Assembly (NCBI GenBank): GCA_003427395.1
Contig: BFEA01000186.1
Coordinates: 1,330,560 to 1,362,937 of the forward strand
Direction: 5' to 3'
Source of the DNA: Chara braunii
Lineage: Eukaryota; Streptophyta; Charophyceae; Charales; Characeae
DNA length: 32,378 nt
The translations under genes and the position numbers were made by a program. The notes beneath the pieces are model-generated. The model searched no databases, had not been told where the DNA came from, and was given only the letters and a program-made list of their open reading frames with translations. This document shows positions 21,546 to 30,415 of the stretch, piece after piece; position 1 is the first letter of the stretch, and each line of letters opens with the position of its first letter.

Positions 21546-22866
21546 TGGACAGAGTGTGACGCCCATAACCTCACGCCCGGCTCGCCTTCCTAATCGGAGT
21601 GGGATGTGGGCCTGGAAGTGCGAAAAGGGGTGTGCCAAGGATTTTTGGAAAGTGGGGGTGGAGTCCCAGGTCGGAACTGAGATCTCCAGTGGCAAGGTTC
21701 AGGGGCATAGATGCAATAGAGCAATGGGAAAATTTACGGGCGCGGGTTTGCACGCTGGTTGTGCGGGGCCGTCCTATCCTGNCGCGATCGCCAGTTCTGG
21801 GGAGCCTGTCGAGGCGGTCCTTGGAGNCCACGCCTTCGGGGCCNGCCACGTGGCNTGGGTTGGTGGGAACTATGCCTNGGTGCCGAGGCTTCGGGGGTTC
21901 GGGTATGGGCACGCCGCCTGCAGCTTCTGCACAGGGTGGAGGGCCAATAAGGTGCTATGGAATTCCACGGTACTACTGTAAGCTGATGATAGGGGAGGAG
22001 GAGGTGGTATGGTGGGAAATTAGTGGCGATAAGGACGAAGCCGGGGGTTATGAAATACTGCGTGTTGTACGTGTTTGGGTAGTCGGGTCCCCACGGGTCG
22101 CTTCGTACGGCGAGATGGAATTCCCTAGCGCAGAATTTATGGTTTTCTGTGAGGCAGGGGAATACCGGGTTCCTCAAACTTCCCCGTAATCGGAGTTGCT
22201 CTTCTTTCCAGATTTCCCGGTACCCGAAATACGACTCGAAATCCTCGGAATTCCAAGATACGTCGGAACTCCGCGAGCTAATCATTCTTTCATCACTCAC
22301 GCCTTGGGGGATAAGTTAATCGGGGAGATCACTGCTCGTAAGTGCGTAAGAGAGATGCGAACAAGTCGCACTTACTCGTGATGGGTAACCCGATCCCGAT
22401 TGACATTGACTCCTACTTCAGCGAGGGGCTGGCTACGCGCGTTAGCCAAGACACGATTGGCGAGTCCGAGTGGTATGGACACATGTAAGCCGCGCTCCGT
22501 CCGGATCGCACTTGCATATGCCCATATGGTACATCGGATGGTGCGCTCCAGACTCCCCGTAAGGTACAACAAGCCAACACACTCTATTGATCACGCCAAC
22601 ATGCAATCCCCATTTTCATTCATCATGTACGAGGGTTCGCAGGAAACAATCAAAAACGAAAGGCGAGGGTGCGCGAACCATCCATACATCATTTGCAAAA
22701 GAGGATTCCGGAGAAGGAAAGAAAAAGGAGAAAACATCGATGAAGAACCAAATCGAACAACAGGACCAGTATATGGCCGCAAAGACAAGGGCGAATTGCC
22801 TGTAATCGACACCAAAATTTATATACACATATAAAAAGAGGAACAAAAAGAAAAGCACGAATCCAT
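21546..22866. other. Stretch without a recognised gene
   Basis: Open frames up to about 196 codons exist on both strands but start at non-ATG codons, contain N-bearing codons or show no domain. A small inverted repeat (TAAGTGCG near 22340 and CGCACTTA near 22368) could form a hairpin. This interval and the next could contain the 3' LTR of the minus-strand Ty3-type element, but with only one LTR at most in the window it cannot be delimited. Confidence 0.45.
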
Positions 22867-22914
22867 GTCCATCCTCAACCTCAACTCTCTCTCCTCTCTC
22901 TCTCTCCCTCTCTG
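22867..22914 (-). repeat. CT-rich tract (GA-rich on the minus strand)
   Basis: About 48 bases are nearly pure C and T on the plus strand, so pure purine on the strand that encodes the Ty3-type element. A purine tract of this kind is the usual primer site just before a 3' LTR, and TATATAAATT lies about 50 bp beyond it on the minus strand. It is, however, some 1.2 kb past the last ORF and could be an unrelated microsatellite. Confidence 0.5.
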
Positions 22915-24141
22915 ATGCCGACAGTCCGTCGTCGCGCATCAACACACGAAGCCGTCACCTCGCTTGGTCCTCCTGCGCCCGTCAGGTTCGCTCCTCGCCC
23001 ACAGTCCATCGTGGCCCGCGTCAACCCCGCGCATTCATCACCAGCTCGTCGGGTCGCGCGACTCCCACTTCACTCACCTCTTACTTTGCTCGTGTGCCGA
23101 CCCTTTCGATCGCGCAACCCCGAGCTTCCAGCAACTGTTAAGAGAGCAAGTTAATCGCGCAGCCGAAATTTATAGCGCGCATGCATGCGCGAAGAACATG
23201 GAATTACAAGGACGTAGATAGATGGGGGAAAGGAAGTGCTTACGTTTGCATGGTCGGGCCTCGGCGTGGGGGACGTACCCAACTCCACGCATCGATCCGA
23301 ACATGCAAACGCGGCTACCCAGATAGGGAGGGGAGAGAGGAAGAAACGAGGTGGGAGGAATAAGGAGCAAGAAACAGAAAGATACAGTTACAAAAGTGTG
23401 CGCCCAAAATTACGGTTGCAAAAGGATTAAGGCGCCAATCAATCAAGATCCTGGCGCAGCAGCAAGAAAGAGCGCGCGAACACGCAAAACAGAGTCCCAG
23501 AAAAACAGAAATTCCAAAATTCCTAAATTCTTAGCTAGCCTGCCGATATTATGAAAAGGTCCGAAAAGAAAATCAGAATTTCGAGGGCCGTATGGCTCCG
23601 ACCAAGATTCGAAAAGAAAATTCAAAAAGGAAATTCAAAAAGAGACACTGAAATTCCCGCGTGATGTCTACGCTCCCAAAAGTCCGACAAAACAGAATTA
23701 AAAGAGGGGAAACGAAAGAAAAGAAGCAACGTCAACGTTTATTAATCGCACACTCGGCGCGCACTCCGCATCCATCCAACCAAGTTTCACCCCCTTTTCC
23801 CCGTGCATTCCCGAATTGTCCCCAACTGTCATCAGGGGCTCGTGCGAGAACGAAGAAACAACGAAGAAAGCAAGGACACACATGCAATTTTTCCATGAAC
23901 CCGTCCAGTCGACGTGGGACCCCGCTTAGCACTTTGCGCTGAAAGTCGCGCATTATAGAAGCTAGTTCGTCACATATGTGACGCCCAGGTGGTTCCAAAG
24001 ATAAGCAAGTTCCTGCTTGCTTTCTGACGTGTCGCTCATCTCTGATTGATTGGTCGTGGATGGTTGATCTTTTTTTTTTGCCGCATACCGTGCGAACGAG
24101 TGTGGAAGTCATGCTGTGCGGCAGTCATATCCTGGTTGTCG
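22915..24141. other. Stretch without a recognised gene
   Basis: A-rich on the plus strand between about 23340 and 23740; no protein family recognised. It may be the 3' untranslated region or LTR of the minus-strand element. Confidence 0.45.
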
Positions 24142-24666
24142 TCACTCGTGGGGAAGAGGAAAAGGAAGACGATAGGCAGGCGGAGGTGTTGATGGAGGAT
24201 GAGTCGGGATAGGCGGGAAGAAGCGTTCCAGCTCATCGTCCNTTTCCGGAAGGCTCCGATGATGGACGATTCTATGAAAGGGGGGATATCGGCGGCTAGT
24301 AGTGGGGAGAGAAGCGAGGTAGTCGGGATAGAGAGTGGTGAAGGTTCTAAGAAGCGCCGCGCGAAAGCGATCGCGGTCGGCGCATGCGGGGATTAACCCC
24401 GTGATGAGGCAATAAACCTCTACGGCGTTGATACGATGCCATCCAACGCTGAAAAGAAGTATATGGAGAGGGAACTCAGGGGAAGCACGTCGGTAGGATG
24501 AGTGGGGATGGACTGTGACAGAGAGACGGATGGAGAAGTAATGACGGAAAGTGTCGCGGGGGAAGGGATTGTGGGGGAAGACGGCGGGGCGGGTGAGCTG
24601 GCGTAGGGTGAGGAAGTCATGGGGGCGGAGAGAGAGAGCCCGAGGACGAAGACCGATCGGCCTCAT
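24142..24666 (-). CDS. Uncharacterised ORF downstream of the Ty3-type element's extra ORF
   Basis: A 174-codon frame starts at a true ATG (24664-24666) and is the longest open minus-strand frame between the extra ORF and the window centre. Its first half is Arg-, Pro- and His-rich. The middle (about residues 75-115) looks more protein-like, with INAVEVYCLITGLIPACADR and a following RFRAALLRTF. The C-terminus is Pro-rich. I recognise no domain, signal peptide or membrane segment. It could be the remnant of one more retrotransposon ORF or a chance open frame in GC-rich DNA; the overlapping minus-strand frames here are also Pro- and Ser-rich. Confidence 0.35.
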   Translation of the reverse strand: MRPIGLRPRALSLRPHDFLTLRQLTRPAVFPHNPFPRDTFRHYFSIRLSVTVHPHSSYRRASPEFPLHILLFSVGWHRINAVEVYCLITGLIPACADRDRFRAALLRTFTTLYPDYLASLPTTSRRYPPFHRIVHHRSLPEXDDELERFFPPIPTHPPSTPPPAYRLPFPLPHE

Positions 24667-24777
24667 CTCGGCGTGCTCGAAGTGCGGGACGGGCCGTGAG
24701 GGAGAGGGAGGCGGAGGGGGAGCTGCTTCGTCGTCGGCGTCACGATGGGGAAGGAGGCCGGCGAGCGGACGGCCCAG

Positions 24778-26107
24778 CTATCTGGGCCACATGGCCGTCG
24801 TCTGGCTGAGGTGGCTCCGAGTCGAGCGTTGCATCGTTGCTGGCGCAATTTCTAGTTGGGGATCCTCGTCGGTGTGCTCCTCGTCATTGTCATCACCGCT
24901 CCCTTGCTCGTTGTCTTCTTCTTCTGCTTCCTCCTCGCTCTCCGTTTGCAGGAGCTCTTCTTTGTCTCCTTCTGCTGTTGTGCCGGCTCCCCTTCGTCTT
25001 CGTTCAGATTCTCCTCCTCTTCCTCCGAACTTTCTTCCGCGAGCTCCTCGCGGATTATCTCCTCCAATTCGTCCTCGTACGACGGTCTGTAGAAAGCGGG
25101 ATCCACGATGTCGCGCGGATCCAAATAATCCAGCCGTGAAGGCGGAATTCTCCATGGGAAGCCCTCCATGCAAGTTGACCACTGAAGATACGGCGACAGC
25201 GTGCGCGAGGTGACGTGGGGCACCAAGCGCGGGTCGGCCTGGGAGACAATGCTGACGTCAAGATCGTCGGCCAGCTGCGCAATTGGGACCGTAAGCTCCT
25301 GGGTGAGAAGCCTCCGACAGCCTGGACGCACTGCCCCGAATAGAAAACCGAGAAGGTCCCCCTCTACTTCCGTCCGCCACGCCTGAATCAAAAGGAGCTC
25401 CAATCGCTCAGACCGCGGATAATTTCTCTCGTCCCTCGTCCACTACACCCGTACTTCCGCCAAACACAGTGAGAGTTCGATAAAGTCTCTGCGCCACGCG
25501 TCCCACTGAGAGGGATCGAGGAGGGGAACAACCAAAGGATTTATGCAGAAGGAAAGGCGGGGATGAAGATCGGACTGCGAAAAGGTGGGGAAGGAAGAAG
25601 GAAGCTCGAAAGTAGAGATCGGGAAGGAGCTCATCGGGGATGGAAGGGGATGAGAGGGGGTAATTGCGTCGGCGGGTCACGCCGATCCAGCCGAAGGCCG
25701 TTGTATTCGATCGCTCGGATTTGTGTGATCACGTCCCCTTCGTACGCCAGGAGTTGGGTCCACTCGTTCTGAAGATTGTGCACCCACAGAAGCAATGCCG
25801 CCTTGATTCTCGTGTGTCGGCAGGGGGGGATCGCCGTGAGATCTCCACTGAAATTAACCACCACCGTTATCCGGCTGACGCCCGCAGATGCTCGCTGTCG
25901 CAACCCGACAACTTCGGCCAATATGATCGCGTCAGCCCTCCCGTCGACGTGGATCTCTGCTGCCGCGTAGACGCCCTTCGAGCAGAAGAATTGCGCAAGC
26001 TGTTGAAGGTCCGGACTAAGACGAGGATGATGCACCTGCCGCAGTGTCAAATTCCCACGTGCTACCAGCGCTTCTTCACTTAGAGCTCTCTCCTCCATAA
26101 AGCTCAT
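24778..26107 (-). pseudogene. Extra ORF after integrase, acidic C-terminal tail, function unknown
   Basis: The ATG at 26107-26105 overlaps the pol stop codon as ATGA. The first 158 codons (26107-25631) contain a globular-looking part with NLTLRQVHHPRL, AAAEIHVDGRADAII and LLLWVHNLQNEW. The trace then moves to the frame of 25634. That frame stays open to about 24970 except for TAG at 25443-25445 and includes DPSQWDAWRRDFIELS and LLIQAWRTEVEGDLLGFLFG. From about residue 340 it becomes strongly acidic (EELAEESSEEEEENLNEDEG). Near 24960-24990 the acidic run continues in another frame (KEELLQTESEEEAEEEDNEQ) and ends at TGA or equivalent after TTAMWPR at 24778. The roughly 440-codon product has no transmembrane or signal segment, so it does not look like an envelope protein. 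No known family is recognised. Confidence 0.7.
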
Positions 26108-27801
26108 GGCGACGGCGAGGGTGACGGCGTATCAGATAGAGATTGAGAAGGAGAAGGAGATGCAGAGAAGATAGAGTCGTCGTCGGGAGAGGTTGATGGA
26201 GAAGGAGACGGAACAGAGGGAAGAAGACGGAGATAGGACACGTGGCGTGTGATCAGGCGAGCCGATCGACTGTCAGAAACCTCGGGAGCGAGGCGCACGG
26301 TGTCCACGCCGTTGGGTCCGAGTTCAATCACTCAATACTGTCCGAAGAATCGTGGCGCTAGTTTACCCTGGCGCGCACATTTCCTTACTTGCACGATGTC
26401 CCCTAACTTATACTGGGTCCTGGGACCCACATTCTCGTCCCGGGCCTCGTAACTCCGGACCTGTCGGCCATGGGCCAATTCGGTGGACCATTGTCGCTTC
26501 CGGGCCAGTCTAGGTAAGGACCGCTCCATAAGTTCCAGGTATCTTTTGGCTTTATCCCGAGCGGTGGCCCTTGTGGGGCGTCGGTTGAGTCCCAATTCGT
26601 CTGGGAGGCTCGGTATCGACACACACGAGACACTATTGGTCCGTAACTGGAAGGGGCTTAGGCCCGTCGATTCGTGGGGCGTTCCGCGATGGACCGCCAA
26701 GATGTGGTCAACAATATCAGGCCAGGGTCGGGGCTCACATGCCGCAATATTCCGCCGCAAGGCCGTCTTTATCACCCTATTCGCGTTTTCCACTAATCCG
26801 TTAGACTGGGACATGTGCGGGGCCATGTATCATATGGAGATGTCGTGTATGACCAGGTTCCTCTCGACTTCTCCTCTAAATTCGACCCCATTGTCGGTCA
26901 GGATCTCTTCGGTGTCCTGGTGCATGCCTAGAAAACGGTTGACGTACCGCGCGATTTCCGCGGCTTGTCGTGTCTTGCAGGGGTAGGCCTCGATCCACTT
27001 AGAAAAGTGGTCGACGAAAACCAGCAGAATTGAACAGTCGCAACTATTCGGTCCGGGGGGCACCACTATATCAGTAGTATCCATACTAACCCTCTGAAAC
27101 AGCCGTTCAACCACAGTTGGGACTATCGACCTAGGCGGTTGGGTTGGGGCCTTGTCAGCAGCGCAGACCTGGCAGTGTTGGACGATGAATTTAACATCGT
27201 CCCGGATATTGGACCAGTACCATTGATTTCTCTCAATCGCAGCTTCGGTAATACGCACGGCAAAATGTGCCGCCGTCTCCTCGTGGGCTGTTCGTACCCA
27301 GTCGTACCGCATAAACGGGTGCGGAACTACTAACCATGCCCCATTGCCGTCAGTTTTACGCTTTTCTAACCGTCCGTCCACCCATCGGTAATCCCGTGCT
27401 CTTTCATTGGCCCTCCTCCAATCCTCCTTGGAGAAGGTTTCGAGGGAGTTCCCTACCACAGTGGCTATCAAGGCGACATCTGTCCAGACTTCCGCTCTTC
27501 TGAATTTCTGAATTTTGTCGGGGCCTTCCGACGTGGCATCGAGGAATCGGGCTTCCGTCGGAATCTTGTCAGTGCGACATAAGGGACAGAACCAGGGTCT
27601 ATCACTACTCCGATACTGTATGCACGCACCATGAGCACGTGCGACACATTTCCGACAGTCTACCCATTCAACATATCCCCTCCCTTTAGGACACATGTGG
27701 ACGGAATAGACTCGAGAGATTGCCTCGCAGAAATAACAAAATTTGTCAGGAAGGGAGGCAAAGACGAGGATGGGGAAGAAAGAGAGGGAATCTGGACATT
27801 A
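26104..27801 (-). pseudogene. Pol C-terminal part: PHD finger plus integrase
   Basis: The frame opens after TAA at 27799-27801. A C4HC3 pattern follows at 27738-27577: CYFC, 23 residues, CRKC, four residues, His, two residues, Cys, 11 residues, then CPLC, with YVEWVDCRKC and PWFCPLCR as in PHD fingers, which read histone tails. Next comes an integrase zinc-binding segment (AHEETAAHF then CQVC). The catalytic core follows: Asp in SMDTTDI, Asp in LTDNGVEF and Glu in SNGLVENAN, about 34 positions after the second Asp. The C-terminal module has YKLGDIVQVRK and FFGQY before VIELGPNG, like a GPY/F module, and ends in a Ser/Pro-rich tail. In-frame TGA codons at 26830-26832 (inside the core) and 26332-26334 disable it as written. 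The last codon, TGA at 26106-26104, overlaps the next ORF. Confidence 0.9.
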
Positions 27802-28546
27802 CCTCCGTCACCCATTGCCCTTCACCGGTTTCTTGCCACGTGGAATAACCACAACTTCTCCGTACTTTGGACCGTTATTGATGTTCGGGTCCTTCCACGG
27901 TGTGATTTCTTCCGCCTTTGGTACTTTACCGGGTCGGTGCAAACGTGTCAGTCCGTCGGTGTTGCCGTCTCTCCGTTTTTCGATGAACAATGTCAAATTC
28001 ATACTCTTGCAACCGCATTGTCCATCGTCCGATCATGCCCATGTAGTTGGTTAGCTTTTTCAGAGCCAACAGAGGTTCATGGTCGGCGACGAGCAGAAAC
28101 TTTTGACCGTACAAATACGGATGGAAGTGCTGGATACCCCACACTACCGCATAGCATTCTCCTTGTGGCGCGGAATCGTTTCGTCGCTCATCTGGCACCG
28201 TCCGGGAAGCGTACTCAATGACATGCTCCTTCCCATCGTTTCCCTTTTGTGCCAGAATGGCCGAGATAGCCTCCGGCTGCCAGTCGGTGATGAGAATAAA
28301 CTGTTGAGAGGGGTCCGGTCGAATCAGAATCAGGGCCGTGACGAGAACATCCTTCAGGGCCCCGAATGCCTGGTCGCACTCGTCATCCCAATGAAGGGGC
28401 TGTTCTTTTCACAGCAGGTTTGTCAGAGGCCTTGCTATAGCCGCGAACCCCTTGATGAACCGCCGGTAATACGAGGCCAGGCCCAAGAAGGCTCGAACCT
28501 GCGCCAGTGAGGTCGGAACCGGGGCCTCTTTGACCGCCGCGACTTT
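27802..28546 (-). pseudogene. Pol RNase H domain and linker
   Basis: After the RT stop the same frame continues with KVAAVKEAPVP and YYRRFIKGFAAIARPL, the usual Ty3 RT-to-RNase H connection, interrupted by TGA at 28409-28411. RNase H acidic residues are all visible: Asp in LITDWQ, Glu in QGECYAVVW, Asp in ADHEPLLAL and Asp in NTDGLTR. The last lies beyond a frameshift at the T5 run 27976-27980 (A5 on the coding strand). The second frame continues through a basic, Pro-rich linker (GEVVVIPRGKKPVKG) to TGA at 27808-27810. The PHD finger follows in that same second frame. RNase H removes the RNA strand after minus-strand synthesis. Confidence 0.88.
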
Positions 28547-29512
28547 TCAAGAGTCCGGCCGCAGGCCTCCTCGTGTCACCACATACCCCAAGAACGAGAT
28601 TTCCGGGAGGAAAAACTCGTTCTTTTCCAGCGCAATCTTGAAACCTGCGTCTCTCAACGCACCCAACGTCCATTCGATGTGCTGCGCGTGTCCGTGAAAC
28701 GTGTCCGAGTACACTCGAATGTCATCCATGTACACAATGACGCAGAAGTTAATCATCCCCTGAGTTGGCCGTGTCTTATTGACGAAATTATGAAAAGTCA
28801 CATTCATCGCCCTCTGAAACGTGGCAGGCGCATTGCAGATTCCCATCGGGCACCGAACCCACTGCCACGTGGCTTCAAACAAAACGAAGGCGGTCTTGGG
28901 CCGATCTTCTTCCTTCACCAAGATATGATGAAACCCATGCCGAATGTCGAACTTGTTGAAGTAGTTAGCACACCCGATCGCATCAAGCAGATCATCAATC
29001 CGGGGAAGGGGATACACATCTTTAATTGTGATATCATTTAGCTTTCGATAATCNATGCATATGCGGACTGACCNNTTCTTTTTAGGAACCAATACAACTG
29101 GGAACGANCAGGGNCCGGTGGCAGGCTCAATCCATCCGTTTGCCTCAAATTCCCTGATTCGCTGCAAGGCCGTCTTGCGCTCTGTCAACGAGTATCGGTA
29201 CGGCTTGCAGTGGATCGGGGAATGATTCCCGGTCTGAATCTCATGCTGAACGACCACAGATAACCCAATATCGGCATCGGACACGCTAATCCCCCCTTGA
29301 TATTCTATTAAAATATCAGCGATCAGCCGATGGATCTCATCAGGTCCATACTGGGGCACATGCAATTCATACATTTGAACCAAAATCCGAACGTTAACGT
29401 GCTTCGTGTGTATACGCCGAGTAGTGTCAGGCGGTGTGGATATAAAAGAGTGATCCGATCTCCAAGAAAACACAATGGCCACCATCTGTGCTTCTTCGGG
29501 GGTTATCCCGTC
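28547..29512 (-). pseudogene. Pol reverse transcriptase domain (Ty3 type)
   Basis: This frame is in phase with protease and RNase H. Recognisable blocks are SPIHCKPYRYS, WIEPATxPxSFPVVLVPKK, CxDYRKLNDIT, YFNKFDIRHGFHHI (motif A, catalytic Asp about residue 180), CPMGICNAPATFQRAMN (motif B) and VIVYMDDIRVYS (motif C, YMDD at residues 252-255, 28732-28721). FFLPEISFLGYVV then marks the thumb. Codons bearing N lie around residues 124-144 and do not shift the frame. The frame ends in TGA at 28547-28549 within what should be continuous pol, so the break is a nonsense change rather than a domain end. RT catalytic residues are intact. The first residue of the open frame is not a start; it follows a TGA at 29513-29515. 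Confidence 0.93.
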
Positions 29513-30415
29513 TCAGATGTCTTGCCACGGCACGCTTTTGGGCGAGATTTTAATCCCGAGTTCCTCGGATCTTGCCTCGATGCGCTGAGGGGGTTCCAAA
29601 GAACCTGCTTCGGCTCCCAAACGCAACAACTGAACCTCTTTTGCGGGTTGAAGCAGGGATCGAGGTAAGCCAGTGAGATCACAAAAGGAACGTTTGTCAT
29701 TATACCGAAGGAGGAGGGGAGATACGCCTTCGTACAGGGTCCAAGGGGGTTCCAAGGAATCAACCAGCCTCGAAATATGTACGAGGGGTTCTCCCATGAT
29801 CATCATATGAGCATTCCGTGCGGTTAGATGCATGGTACGCACAATAGTGCGAGGCGGCGGGTAGTGAATCCGTTGTCGTACTAACCGTGTAACGACTGGA
29901 TCGTCATCGTCGTCGCTACCCGCGTCGTTCGATGATTGGCCTCCGTCCACAGATGCACTCCAGGAGACCATGCGGAGCGCTCCCCTTGTTTCCGGAGAAA
30001 TTCGGGGTACTACCTTAACCGACGTTCGAAGAGTTAGTCTCATGGGTATTACATACGGCTTTCCCCCGGTATTCCAGAGAATGACGGATCGGCGTTCAAA
30101 GTCTAAATTAGCACGCAGCGCCACCAATGCAGGAAAACCGAAAAGAACGTCATACGTATTCACATCCAGCACCACAGCATCTCCTAAAGCATGCACCTTT
30201 CCCAATCGGAACGCGACATTCATAATTCGCCCTACTGTCTTGATCTTCTCCTCGTCAACCGATACGAGCTGGTCCTTCTCGGTTAGCATAATCAAATCAT
30301 TCTTCCTACCCGCTCTCTCGACTACTCGGAGTGATATCGCTAGGACAACCGCTCTCGAATCTATGATCGCACTATACGGCACTCCCTAGACTTCAATATC
30401 ACATTCGGCTGACTT
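29513..30415 (-). pseudogene. Pol aspartic protease domain and spacer, active site altered
   Basis: Retroelement proteases cut the gag-pol polyprotein using an Asp-Ser/Thr-Gly triad. Here the expected position reads AIIDSRAVVLAIS, with AGA (Arg) at 30355-30353 where Gly is normal. The catalytic Asp is kept. A flap and beta-strands follow, including VDEEKIKTVGR and DVNTYDVLFGFPAL, where DVLFGFP matches the C-terminal D-x-L-G motif region of these proteases. After about residue 120 comes a poorly conserved spacer with an acidic SDDDDD patch and a Pro-rich part before RT. TAG at 30386-30388 lies just before the active site, and TGA at 29513-29515 ends the frame. It is in phase with gag and RT, so all three probably formed one polyprotein. 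Confidence 0.82.

Noticed and set aside
22400-22834. A 144-codon plus-strand frame with Arg/Lys-rich C-terminus
   Set aside because: It begins at a non-ATG codon, shows no domain, and changes composition halfway into A-rich low-complexity sequence.
24852-24975. Lys/Arg-rich C-terminal tail of the extra ORF as a nuclear localisation signal
   Set aside because: The acidic run continues in the neighbouring frame over the same bases, so the basic tail is most likely produced by reading past a frameshift.
24837-25403. Plus-strand frames opposite the extra ORF (Ser/Leu/Pro/Cys-rich)
   Set aside because: They are the complement of the acidic GA-rich coding strand, which gives long Ser/Leu/Pro open frames by composition. 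The minus-strand frame has better protein character and fits the element order.
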